NCBI RefSeq assembly: GCF_030272615.1
Contig: NC_081408.1
Coordinates: forward strand, 769,267,336-769,331,335
Length of the DNA: 64,000 nucleotides
Reading direction: 5' to 3'
Source: Cryptomeria japonica
Lineage: Eukaryota; Streptophyta; Pinopsida; Cupressales; Cupressaceae
Positions 22,714 through 33,478 of this stretch are shown here, one piece after another. The notes under the pieces were generated by a model that ran no database searches, was not told where the DNA came from, and was given only the letters and a program-made list of their open reading frames with translations. Position 1 is the stretch's first letter, and every line of letters starts with the position of its first letter. The translations under genes were made by a program, and so were the position numbers.

Positions 22714-24542
22714 ACAATAAAGTGAAAGAACACTTAGAAGAGAGAGGCACAATCACACAAGACACCCCCCCCCCCAAATTACTCAATCAAGAAACCCCCC
22801 TCCCCAAAATGATGATTTGGCACTTTATACTTAGTGTGTGCACAATATGCCACTTGCAAAGAAAGGCAAAGTGGACTTTTGATTTCAACTTTACAACTAC
22901 CTCAAATAGAATATAAGAGACCCCAAAAAATACTACAAGTGATCTAAATTGAGATCCAAGCAAAATACAAGTACCAAATAGGCCAAAAAAGACCAAATAT
23001 TGAAAGTAAAAATTGTACTCAAAATCACTGCAAACTGATGGCAGATTATGAAAGTAGACAAAAAATTATGCACTTTCAAAAAAATGGCACGTAAAAAGGA
23101 GGTCGTATGAGCCCGAACGAAGCCTCTGAAGTTGAAAAATTGAGGATTGGATAGGTATAGTCATGAAAAACTAAAAATTGGGAAAAAATTATCCATCAAA
23201 ATCAGAAAAATCCAACACCACTACAAAGAGCATGAAAAATTAGCCCAAATCAAAAAAAAATTGCACTGAAAAAGGAGGTCCTGAGCTTGAGATATTGTCA
23301 TTTGAAGTTCACCTATCAAACTAAAAATCTCAATGAGAGGGGGTCAAAATTTTATTGCATATGCTGATGTTAGAAAAGAATATTCTCTAATCTATAGCAT
23401 ATTTTTGTGTGCTAATAGAAAATCTTTTTATATTGCAAAAATTTCATTTTCTAAATAAAATTTTAGAAAAAAAAATTAAAAAGAGAATATGTGGTGGCCA
23501 CATGGGCCTCACCCACACCCCATACTCCATAAAAATCTGTAATATTATGGTATGTGGACCAAAAATTTGTGCCTTACATAATCTTTGACTTCGCCCTTTT
23601 TTTTAGTAAAAAAAATTATGTTGGATTTGCATGAGCACTTATAAAGAACTCTGCCAAATCATAAAGTCGATGCCAAGGAAAAGTAAATGAAAGAGCACAA
23701 GATGCCTCCAAGAACAACAAATTCCACTAGTTGTTTGAAAGTGGAGAGGTTGTATGCCAATCCAAAAACATAATAGAAGACAATGCTTGTTGTGACAAAA
23801 CTCGTACTTAATGCACTGCCTAGGCACAATGGTTGAAGTCAATAAAGCATATTATAGAACACTAAATAAAGCATCCACTTAAAATATGCTCCAACCATCT
23901 GGAAAAAATAGACACTTATCGCGGATCTGCCAAACATATAACCAATCACCAGAATATATGATGGATCGGGACAAATCTCCATGAACCAAAAAAACAATGG
24001 TCCTTTTGTTGATGAGCAAAGACCAACAATAAGGTCAGGAGCACAATCTACAAATTGGCCAATAATAAGTCACACATGAAGGATCACCAACCATGATGAA
24101 AGTATATGACCAAATCACCATGATTTAATGAGTATGCCTTGTTAACAAGCTAGATCTAGTGATTTTGCACAAGAAATATCACACAAACCCAAGACAAAGT
24201 GTGTCCAATACAATATATTTGGTTTACAAAAACAATAATATGCAGGGATATTATGTCTAGATCTGCGAAAATTTTCTAAAAAATAAAATAAACAGAAAGT
24301 AATTTCTGCAAGCTATTGTCGGGAAGGGGGCTAACGGCCCTCCAACTAAAAAAAAATTGATACAAAAACAACTTTACCTAATCATAGGCAAATTTGTAGT
24401 CAAAATTCATGGAAATGGTCTCCTAGATGCAATGGTGAGGTCAAAATCACCATAGGATGCCCTCAAAATGTGCAGCTTCATAGAGAAAAAAAAATCAATG
24501 CTCTAAAAGCTCTCCAAAAAGGCTACTCAATGAAGCCCCAAT
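22714..24542 (-). other. Leader region of element A
   Basis: About 1.83 kb between the primer site of element A and the Athila insertion, which lies only a few bases upstream of the Gag start. No gene found on either strand. On the minus strand, G runs (22765-22775 and 22795-22805) lie about 50-90 bases upstream of the Gag ATG. The rest is A-rich with no clear structure. Confidence 0.7.
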
Positions 24543-24555
24543 GGCTCTGATACCA
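24543..24555 (-). other. Primer-binding site of element A
   Basis: Minus strand reads TGGTATCAGAGCC directly after the LTR end ...ATTACA. This is the initiator tRNA-Met site typical of plant copia elements, unmutated here. Confidence 0.9.
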
Positions 24556-25016
24556 TGTAATAATTTGTTGAAAATAGCCAAGATCAAGAGCACATTGAAT
24601 AGCACAAAAGAGAGACTAAATATTTGATAAGAATAAACTGTATTCTAATCAAGAGAAAAATGACATCAATTGGATCATTAAAAGTTACATACAATGTAGA
24701 TGAGTTTGTTTATAAAGGCAAGGCTAAGATACAAGAGAGCACACAATGATGACATGTGGCTCAATGAGATGCAAGGGTAGGTAGGAGTAGGTAAGAGAAA
24801 TAATAAAATATTCCACAAGAGGCAGATCACTCACCAAAGGTGGAATGTAACAACAAGATCACACCATAAAAGGTGGAAATTCTCCTACATACACACTCCC
24901 AATGTATGCACATCTCCCAAAGTGTCTCATATGCAAATTACAATGTGGTGCATGTACCTAAGTAAACTTAAGTAAAGTGTAATTATATCCTATATGAATA
25001 AATAATTACACCAACA
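24556..25016 (-). repeat. 5' LTR of element A
   Basis: 461 bp. Minus strand TGTTGGTGTAATT...AATTATTACA. Pairs with 813-1263. The following TTTTT (25017-25021) matches 808-812. Confidence 0.9.
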
Positions 25017-25037
25017 TTTTTCCCTTCATGACACTTG

Positions 25038-26130
25038 TGGATAAAAGCACAATGTTGTGTCACACTTTTATAAGGGAAGTGGCCAACACAACCAAAATTG
25101 TTTAACTTAGACCGCATAAAAGTGACATTTCAAAATGATGTAAAATGATCAAATGTAGAAATATTAATCAAATTTGTCTATTATTTTTTAAATTTAAAAA
25201 AAAAATTGACATTTTTTTAATAAATTCAAAGACAGATTTTTTATTGCTGAAAAATGCTAAAAGTCAGGGGTTCTAGTCGGCGTCACCAAAAAAACTGAAA
25301 AAAAACTTATTTTTTCTAATTTTCATTTTCCAAATAGAGAAAATATATATGCAATGTTAAAAAAAATTAAATTTTGTATATTTCTCTCGTAATAATATTT
25401 TGAAGTCCAACATAGCTAAATTTGGCCGTTTTCATTCGACGTCACCTTTTGACTACTAAATTTATCATTATCAAAAAAGCAATTATACCCATTTGGAGAC
25501 GATCCTCTCATCTAGTGAAAATATATTTTTTTAATTTCTAATTAGCTTCTTTTTTAACTTTAAAAACCTACTCACAATGTTTAATTAATAAAAAGTATTA
25601 TAAAAAATCAAAATACTAAAAAAATTATATGATCAGATTCGTGACTTCGAGCTCTACAAAAGGATATTTTTCGATTTTTGTAAAAGAAAATGCCTAAAAA
25701 AAAATAGGGTAGAAGTTAAAATTTTGTGAAATGTAGAGTTTTTGGACTTTTTTGTGTCACGTCGGCTAGTTCGGCTGAACTAAGTCTAGTCGAACTCAGT
25801 CTAACCAAAATGCCTTAGTTCGGTTGGATTGCTAATTTGCACCGACTTAGTTACCCCAGTCGACCAAGGGACAAAGTGTCATTTTATTTTTGTATTTTTT
25901 TTGTCTTTCTCAAAAAGTCAATCAACTAGGTTAACAAGGTTAATTTGAAGGTCATTTAAACGTATTTTTGTGGACAACTTTTAAAAGGTAGCTTTTATTC
26001 AATTTAATATCTTTTTATGTTAATTTTAATTTATTAATATAAATAATATTTTAATATTTATATTATGCATGTAATTGGATGTAAAAATATTAAATTGGAT
26101 AAAAGTGACACAACATTGGGTTTTTATCCA
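25038..26130. mobile_element. TIR element of 1.1 kb, no coding
   Basis: The left arm (25038-25071, TGGATAAAAGCACAATGTTG...) is the reverse complement of the right arm (26099-26130, ...CAACATTGGGTTTTTATCCA) apart from two substitutions and a 2-bp indel. Each arm is also partly self-complementary (ATAAAAG...CTTTTAT). The inside is AT-rich with CGTCACC-type words and a GACTNAGTTCGGTTG-like repeat cluster at 25755-25860, and no ORF. No target duplication is obvious. It fits a small non-autonomous DNA transposon, class unknown. Confidence 0.6.
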
Positions 26131-26938
26131 TATTTTCTCTTAAATAATGCTAAAAAATTATAAAATTTGTCTACATGTTTGTTTGTCTTTTCCTTTCTAG
26201 TTTAATTAGGTTCACATCTTTATTTCATTTTGGGGTTAAGTAACTTTCTTGAAGTGTCTTGTGCCTTTGACATGCTTAGTGTTCAGATAGAATCCTAAAG
26301 ATGATAACAAAAGTATTTGAGCTCTCCTCGTATTCCTTTGGATGTTGGGTGTAAGAGAAATTGCTATCATCTTCTTTTTAGGTAGAAGGACATACCCTCC
26401 TGAGAAGCCCATAAGGTTGGGTGAGAGGGGAACGACCCAAGTGGTACTTCTTTAGGCCGCTATATAAATTAATATGTTAGGCGAAAGCTATGACGACTTG
26501 GTGAAGTTGGCCTATCCAATAGTTTCCCTCAGTATCCACACTTGTGTGAGATGTGTAAAAATCCTCTTATGAGAACTGGGATAGATTATTAAGTTGATCA
26601 CCACTGCATTGATAGGCACCAAGGACCATTGAAGTTCCCCCATTAGACACCTTAGAGTAGTGGGCCACCCTTTTTTGACTGAACATCACAATAATTTCAG
26701 TGCAAGGGGATAGTTGGTTTCCCCCAAAGATACTCACCATAAGGCTCATGTGAGATGAGGCATAAATCCTTGGCTTAGCATAAGCTACTTGTAGCTTTCT
26801 GAGGAGAGGGTGATTGGGTCATCCTTTTAGTCCTAGAGGCCCCTAGATATCCTCTCACAAAAAAACACAAAATTAGTGAATACATCCCTCAAGGTATCCC
26901 TACACTTGAGCAAACGAAGATTCCAAGTTGTGGGCTAA
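26131..26938. other. Unassigned sequence
   Basis: About 800 bp with a base composition less AT-biased than its surroundings. It contains no open frame over 60 codons and no motif I recognise. Words such as GAGAGGGGAACGACCCAAG and GGGCCACCC suggest a decayed gene or a different repeat family, not determinable from the sequence alone. Confidence 0.4.
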
Positions 26939-28393
26939 AGTTACCACCATGAGAATATTGACCATTGTTGGCATTGCATGAAGATTGCATTGATGAGGTA
27001 TAGTATTGTCATTGATGTCAATTGTAACTAGTATTGAAGTTGTATTGCAAACTGGTAGTGATGTTGTTAAGCAACCAGTATTGGTAAAGCAGTGAAGGAA
27101 ACCAGTATTGTTATTAAAGCAGATATCAACCGGTAACCCTAACCCATGATATGCAAAACCCTAACTGATGAATCTTGGTGAATCGGTTGTGTTGATCTAT
27201 GATCAAATGGTGATCGAGGATGGAGATGCCACGTAAGCATGATGCACGCGATGAGTTTCAAAGTGATTTTGGCGTGTGAAGATAACCGTTTATCTTGGGA
27301 ATGAGAAAATGCATAGCATGAAGTGAAGAATGCATGATGAGATATAGGATCCAATGTGCGGTGATCTAGGAGTAGTTGAAGTTGTCTTGAACAATGTGTA
27401 GTTGATTGTTATGTAATCCAACGACTATGATTGAATTGATATATTTGTAATCTCTATGAGATTTGTAGGTTTTGTGATGTGTTACCGACCTATTGTATTT
27501 GTATTTAAGGTCGATGAGTTGTTTGTAATTGTATTGGCAAATTTGGTTAAGTGTGGTAGTGTGATTGTTGTCAAACTAGAAGGAGTGTATGTAGAATGTT
27601 GTAAAGGCAGATAGGAGCAGAAAAGGATCTAACTAAGAAAGATAGTGTTATTTCCAGATCAGCAAAGAACCTGTTGTTCTCTAACCATTTCAACAGTTAA
27701 ATCCCTTAACCAGGTAAGCTTTAACAAGCTTCTTGTTTAAATCCTCTAACGAGGTGATCCATTAGCATGGATTTGAAATCCTCCACCAAGGTTGCCTTTA
27801 ACAGGGATTGTAGTCAATCCCTTAACTGGGTGGTCCCTAACCGAATATGTTCTTAACAGGACATTATTGTATAAGCTTCTAACAAGGCTTGGCTCCTAAT
27901 AGGGCAAACTTCAGAAGATTTCAGAATACCTGTGGATATTCATCCCCACCATGGTTTTTCCCATTTGGGTTTCCATGTGAAAAATCATTGTGTCAAGTGG
28001 TGAATGATTTTGTGGATGTGATTTTGATATGGTTGATATGTTAACTAGTAAATTCACTTAGATATGTTTAGATGACCGAAAGTGATCTGAAATGAGCTAT
28101 TACTGATGTTAGTGAAGTGGTTTAATGTTTTGGTTAAATGGTTTATGAGTATCAGATCCATTACACTCTATCATTGATGTTTTGATCAACTGGTAAAGTT
28201 TGATAGTGCAGTTGCAGTTTTTGTTACACTGTCTAAACCAGTTAGTTTAGCAAGTTGTTTTTGAGTTGGGATTAAGTTTGTTGAAATTTTAGTTTGTTTT
28301 CTATGTACTAATTCACCCCCCCCCTCTCAGTAGTTGATCGGATCCTTATTGCTTCATCATATTATCAATTACCACCATGAGAACATTGACCTT
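26939..28393. repeat. 26-bp direct repeats flanking a solo LTR
   Basis: TTACCACCATGAGAATATTG (left, 26941 on) and TTACCACCATGAGAACATTG (right, 28369 on), each continuing into ACC, lie directly on both sides of the LTR at 26966-28367. Over 26 bases they differ at three. A normal integrase duplication is 4-6 bp, so this is far longer than expected. Confidence 0.75.
26966..28367 (+). mobile_element. Solo LTR, family 1, copy 1
   Basis: 1402 bp, starting TGTTGGCATTGCATGAAGAT and ending CATCATATTATCA, with the C-rich block CCCCCCCCCCTCTCAGTAG near the end that is usual for copia LTRs. A second copy is at 42278-43689. It contains repeated CCTCTAACNAGGTGGTCC-like segments between 27690 and 27900. 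No coding. The immediate 5-bp flanks do not match. Confidence 0.8.
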
Positions 28394-28566
28394 AGGATAA
28401 GAAAGTCAGTGATGTGTTTTCGATTGTGTTTAGACCTGTGGAAATTGGGTTGAAGTTGGCCTATAAACATATACACATTGACATTGATTTTTGGACTATC
28501 ACTAGTTGTAACAACCATTGTGTCTTCTTTTTTGTGATGTTTGATCTAATTGGCTACAAAAAAAAT
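28394..28566. other. Short unique spacer
   Basis: Continuation of the pre-insertion DNA after the right-hand 26-bp repeat. No feature seen. Confidence 0.4.
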
Positions 28567-28660
28567 TGTGTATATGTTTTTATGTATATATGTATGTGTG
28601 TGTACGTGTATGTATGTATGTATGTATGTATGAATCATATCTATAGGTGTGTGTATGTAT
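28567..28660 (+). repeat. TG/TATG microsatellite, piece 1
   Basis: GTATATG, GTGTGTACG and TATG units. First of five pieces of one tract, separated by the LTR insertion at 28661-29872. Confidence 0.7.
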
Positions 28661-29872
28661 TATTAGCAATATATTGGATTTAGCTAAGTGTTGTCATTGA
28701 TGTCAACACTGTATCCCGGTTGGAGGCTATCCTGGTTGGACCTATCTCGATTAGTCTTGGTGATCATCTTGGTTTTGGCTATGATTCTTATCTGGTATGA
28801 TCAGATCTCTGAAATCGGTTTTGGATGCTTACTCTGGATGGTTATTTATTTTCCATATTCTATTGGTTCATGTTTTGGTGCTCCGGTAACTATCGCTTAT
28901 GTTCCCAGCTGGTATTTCTCGGTATCGGTTAGCTTTATCGGTAAGAGATATTTGGTGTTTTGGTCAGATGATTTTGGTCTAGCTTATAGAATCAGTTTCA
29001 ATCATGCTGAAGGTGCTTCTTGATCATATTTTGAGTCTTTGGTGACTTTGCATTGGCTGTCGTGTTGTTATGGTAGTCCTATTTGGATCCGGTTAGACTT
29101 TCTATGTTACTTCAGTAAGGGTTTCAACTAGTTGGTGAAGCATGTTGGATTTTGGTCTTAGCAGAATTTTCAATGGGTGGAATTGTTTGGTTACTTAATT
29201 TAGGTCCATGTTATGTAATTTAAATCATAATATTGGTTCGGTGATACCGTGTAATGTAATTTTTGTTATTATGGATTTATGGGTTTAGGGTTTATCCAAC
29301 CTTGTCAATAAGGTTGATGATATGTATTTATAGGTGACTTATTCATGTAATTTGGACATGGATGGTTATGTCTGCATTATCAAAGGAAGGTTTATATGCG
29401 AACAAGTGATATATCATTTGGTGAAGGTTTTTGTATTGTAGGGCAAACATCTGTGCTTAACCGGAACTATATCAAGCATTAGGAGATGCTACTTTCATAG
29501 TTCATTCTTTTTGGATTGTAGTCCGATGTTTTTGTAATTCAGTGAGACTTATTTTTGTGATGAGTAGTGAGCTCTAGGCGGTTGGCCTAATTGCAAGTGC
29601 AATCCCCATTATAATTTTACATACTATTGCAAAAGAATTATCTGATTGTGGGTAGGGTTTCCCACCGTAGTTTTTCCCTTTACCAAGTTTTTCATGTCAA
29701 AATATTGGTGTTGTGTGTACTGTGCTTTCATGTTCTATTCTTCATTGTGTTGGTCTCTTTGAGCTCCAATTTAATGGTTTTGATATGCATTAGTTCTGAT
29801 TTCTGATAGTGAACTGGTTCACCCCACCCCACCCCCCTCTCAGTTTACTCCAGGTATCAGATCTATCTAACA
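28661..29872 (+). mobile_element. Solo LTR within microsatellite
   Basis: 1212 bp from TATTAGCAAT (aligning with TGTTGGCATT starts of related LTRs by two G-to-A changes) to ATCTATCTAACA. It contains TTGTCATTGATGTCAAC near the start and CCCCCCTCTCAGTTTA near the end, as in the other copia LTRs here. Flanks TGTAT (28656-28660) and CGTAT (29873-29877), four of five matching. The start call depends on accepting a mutated TG. No coding. Confidence 0.6.
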
Positions 29873-29876
29873 CGTA

Positions 29877-29925
<49 letters not shown>

Positions 29926-30238
29926 GTATGTATGTATCATGTATGTCTATCTACATGTGTGTGTATGTGTGTATGTGTATGTATATGTGTATGTATGTGT
30001 GTGTGTTGTGTATGTATGTATGTATGTCATGTATGCATGTGTGTCTAAGCAATGTATATATGTATGTGTATGTGTGTGCATGTGTATGTATGTGTGTATG
30101 TTTATCTATGTGTGTGTGTATGTATGTGTGTGTGTGTGTGTATGTATGTGTGTGTGTGTATGTATATGTATGTGTGTACATATGTGTATTTGTATGTGTG
30201 TATGTGTGTGTATCTATGTGCATGTGTGAGTATGCACA

Positions 30239-30273
<35 letters not shown>

Positions 30274-30425
30274 TGTGTATATGTATATGTGTGTGTATGT
30301 GTACATGTATGTGTACATGTATGTGTGTATGTGTATGTGTGTGTGTGTGTATGTGTGTGTGTGTGTGTGTGTATGTGTATATGTGTACATGTGTGTATGT
30401 GTGTTTGTATGTATATGTATGTATG
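29873..30425 (+). repeat. TG/TATG microsatellite, piece 2
   Basis: About 550 bp of (TATGTG)n grading into TATG and TG units. Open frames on both strands here are repeat artefacts. It ends at element C. Confidence 0.9.
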
Positions 30426-31241
30426 TGATGTAGAAGCATCCTTGGTCTATGAGCAATCTTGCATCAACCAAAAAAATTTCTTTTCATTTTGGTTCTTGTT
30501 CAGTTCTATGTGTAGTTTTATGTGTTCCTGTCGATAGGTTCCGGTAGTTGCTTTCTTTTCATTGCAAATCCTATTTTCAATTTCCAGGCTAGTTCATGTG
30601 CTTGATTCCATATTTTTAGTCCATTTGGATTCTTTTTCGGCCAGTTATCGCTTCTAGCTTGATTGTTTATGGGTTCTGGGATAGTTCTTGAGCTTATCAG
30701 TTGGTTTTTCCTTCATTTCTGGAGCGGTTTCTTGGCATGTGGATCTATTTGGGGTCTTGTCTGATGTTTTTTGGCATGTGGCCAACCTTCTTCTTGATCT
30801 GCAATTCTTTGTTGTTATTTTTTGAAGGAATTTCTTTCATTCTTAGGGCCTACCTATTTACACGTTTCATTTTCCTGCATTGGTGAATGTAATCTTTTGT
30901 GGCTGATCCGTATATGTTCCAGAGGGTATATATATGGTTTTATGTGATCATTTGTAGTACAGTGGAGGATATAATTGGAGATTCATGATTAGCGATCTGG
31001 ATGACTGTGAGAATTCTGGTAGGGTTGTAATCTGGCATGTTAGCCTGCATGTAACTGGTTGTTTACCAGATGTTCATTTATGAATGTATGATGATAACTG
31101 GTTGGTTGTCAGAGATTCTAAGACAATAATATAATTTGTTTCTATAATCTTTCTATGTTTTATTATTGTTTTCGTTGTGTTACTCTTGCTGCATAAGCCG
31201 GTCAGTTTTCTTTTGAGGATTCATCGAATATGGCTGCATCA
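30426..31241 (+). repeat. 5' LTR of element C
   Basis: 816 bp, TGATGTAGAAGCATCCTTGG to TATGGCTGCATCA. Same length as its partner, with scattered substitutions only as far as I can see. Confidence 0.9.
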
Positions 31242-31243
31242 AT

Positions 31244-31255
31244 TGGTATCAGAGC
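31244..31255 (+). other. Primer-binding site of element C
   Basis: TGGTATCAGAGC, two bases after the LTR: unmutated initiator tRNA-Met site. Confidence 0.9.
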
Positions 31256-31261
31256 TGGTTG

Positions 31262-31618
31262 CGAACCTTGAGGCATTCCTTTGGGTGGACAAATCACCAA
31301 TTAGAGGCAGGCTGCATGCATGTTTGATATATCATCAAATCTGAGGCGATCAAAAGTGGTAGTCAAATCACCGAGCTGAGGTAGTTCACTGGAGCAAAGG
31401 AGGAGATGACGCCTAGAAGGATGAGCTAGTTATGAACCAGTTGGTGAAATAATTATTTGCAAATCTTGAGGCATTCCTTTGGGTGCATAGATCACCCATT
31501 AGAGGAAAGTTGAGTGTGTCTTCATTAGATCACCAAGTGAGAGGCAATTGAAACTGGTAGTCAGATCGTCGAGTTGAGGTAGTTCATTGAGGCAGAGGAG
31601 GAGATGTCGCCTAGAAGG
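31262..31618 (+). repeat. Duplicated leader with decoy start, element C
   Basis: The leader segment CTTGAGGCATTCCTTTGGGT... through GAGGAGATGNCGCCTAGAAGG occurs twice, at about 31269-31425 and 31459-31618. The second copy carries the Gag start (ATG 31604). In the first copy the equivalent ATG at 31406 opens a frame that stops after seven codons. A tandem duplication therefore placed a short upstream ORF before Gag. Confidence 0.7.
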
Positions 31619-32712
31619 ATGAACCCCCAGAGGGTAGAGCAGATGATGGAGGAATTCAGGAATGAGATGAGGAATGAGATCTCAAATGCATTTGCTAGTT
31701 TACGGAGGAATCTGGAGTCTGAGGATTAGTATGAAGAATTCGGTGAAGATCTTGAGGCAGAAGAGGCTAAAGGGTTGGAAGATGGAAGAGAGGAAAGATT
31801 TCTGAGAGTAGTGGCACAAGCGAGTAAAGTTCATAAAGTGGAGGTTTTATGGAACACTAAACCCAAAGGATCTGATTGACTGGATCAAAGAGTTAGAGGA
31901 TTACTTTGAGTTTGTGGATGTCAAGGACCCACAGAGAGTCCAGTTGGCACAGACTAAGTTAAAAGGGCATGATGCCTTATGGTGGAAAGAATTGTAGAGA
32001 GATAGAGTGGAGAATGGTGAAATGAAGATCACCCCGTAGTTGCAAGATTGAAGGCCAAGTTCATACTAGGAGCCTATGAGTTGGAATTGTTCAAGAACTT
32101 GCAAAACCTAAAATAGAGAAACATGATTGTGAAAGAGTATACCGAGGAGTTCTACAAGGTGGTGATCAGATCTAGACATAGAGAGATGGATAGAGAAAAG
32201 GTGGTGAGGTACATAAATGAACTTGCATTTAACATTCCAGATGAGATGAGTATGTTGAGGGTTTCCACAGTTGAAGAAGCTTACTAGTATGCTTTGAAGG
32301 CTGAGAAGAAGGTGAGAAGAAGACAACTAAATAACCTTAGAGGGAAGGAGAGATTAAAGGGGGAGATGAGTATAGAGAAGCAAAATGTGGAAGAAGAAAA
32401 ACCTAAGTGGAATAAAGAACCAAAATAGAAGACATAAAGGAAAGGCAGTGGTAGTACCAACAGGGAATTTCCTGGCAAATGTTTCAAATGTGGAGAAACC
32501 GGACATAGATTTTATGAATTTAAGCAAGGAATGGCAAGAAGTGTGGCAAATGAGGAACTAGAAGGAGAAGTTACTAGAACTGACTGTGCACCGAAGCAAG
32601 GAGAATCCCTTATGTTCAGAATAGTCATGATGGAGCAAAGCAGTGAAGATACCAGACCTACTCAGAGAAAGAGTCTTTTTCAGACTGTGTGCAAATCACG
32701 TGGCAAGTGTTG
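31604..32712 (+). pseudogene. Gag of element C
   Basis: Starts MSPRRMNPQRVEQMMEEF. After an acidic linker with a nonsense codon and a frameshift, the Retrotrans_gag core is clear: YGTLNPKDLIDWIKELEDYF, KLKGHDALWW, EYTEEFYKVVIRS, VRYINELAFNIPDEMS, VEEAY. This arrangement is typical of chromovirus-like Ty3/gypsy Gag, the particle protein. The zinc knuckle near 32480 reads CFKCGETGHRFYEF: the fourth ligand Cys is Phe (TGT to TTT or equivalent), so it is broken. Several further nonsense codons are present. A TGA at 32711 separates Gag from the in-frame protease. Confidence 0.85.
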
Positions 32713-32713
32713 A

Positions 32714-33146
32714 AAGGTTATTGTGGATAGTGGAAGTCCTGATAATTTGGTATCTGAGGAGATGGTAGTGAATCTTGGATTTAAAAGGATTGAGCATCCT
32801 TGTCCTTATAAGGTAAGTTGGTTACAAGATGATCAAAAGTTAGAAGTAAAGGAGCAGTATTTGGTGAATTTTAATATTAGACCTTTTAGGGATGAGTGCT
32901 TGTCATGTCTTGTTGGGAAGACCTTGGCAATTTGATAGAAAATCTATTTATGACTATAGAAGAAACCTAATCACTATTGAGAAGGATGGGAAAAATTTTA
33001 CATTGACTTCTTTGAAGGAGAAAGAGAAGGAGGTGAAGAATCTGGGTCTTGAGAAAAGTTGCAGTACTGAGAAACCGGTTGCAAAGGTTATACCGAAAGG
33101 TGGCATGAGTTTGCAAAAGGATCTGATAGATAATCCTAATGGATAG
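32714..33146 (+). pseudogene. Protease of element C
   Basis: Retropepsin in the same frame as Gag: KVIVDSGSPDNLVSEEMV with catalytic Asp in DSG near 32725, then HPCPYKVSWLQ and KEQYLVNF. A frameshift near 32900 leads into ACHVLLGRPWQFDR and the strand NLITIEKDGKNFTL, the second half of gypsy proteases. The open frame then runs through a Lys/Glu-rich linker where RT would be expected, but no RT follows. Protease would mature the Gag polyprotein. This copy is inactive by frameshift. Confidence 0.82.
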
Positions 33147-33478
33147 GTGGAACCGGATGAAAGAAATCTTATGCTGACACACCGAATGAAAGAAATCTTA
33201 TGGTGACACACCAGATGAAGTCTTGTGGCAGAAATAAATCAGAGTTATAGAAGAAAGAAAGTAGTAAGAAGAGACAATGTGCAGATCTAAAGCAAAGGAA
33301 GAGAAATTAAGAGAGTCAGGAGTTAGAGAATCTGATTGAGGTTCCAGAGGAGTTAAGGAGGAGGTTTGCAGATAAGGAAGATGTTTGGATCAGAAATGAG
33401 CACGAAGTCTTTATCCTAAAACCTTTTTGATGTTCATGAGTTGCCTCTCATGGAACATCTCTTTCTACCTGGGGTGTC
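33147..33478 (+). other. 3' tail of element C
   Basis: 330 bp between protease and 3' LTR in place of pol. A short tandem copy (GAAAGAAATCTTATG around 33160 and 33187) is visible. A broken frame reads VPEELRRRFADKEDVWIRNEHEVFILKPFD, possibly the last residues of the ancestral Pol after an internal deletion. Confidence 0.5.

Larger units (their letters stand above)
813..25016 (-). mobile_element. Copia-type LTR element A, heavily nested
   Basis: The two LTRs (813-1263 and 24556-25016) are recognisably the same sequence. The element is flanked by TTTTT at 808-812 and 25017-25021. The primer site TGGTATCAGAGCC lies just inside the right LTR on the minus strand, so transcription runs right to left. 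Order along the minus strand: 5' LTR, long leader, Gag (9904 down to 9238), zinc knuckle (about 3800-3750), DSG protease (2846-2385), acidic domain (to 1746), G-rich tract, 3' LTR. Three elements have inserted into it: 2847-3716, 3908-9237 and 9911-22713. Without them it is about 5.2 kb. There is no integrase, RT or RNase H, so it is a non-autonomous derivative. Gag and protease type place it with Ty1/copia. Confidence 0.88.

Noticed and set aside
28585-30430. Direct-repeat array resembling a CRISPR
   Set aside because: No constant repeat with unique spacers. It is a microsatellite in a plant genome.
29809-30537. Several long Val/Cys/Met/Tyr or His/Thr-rich open frames on both strands
   Set aside because: They are translations of (TATGTG)n repeats, open in many frames at once, with no motif.
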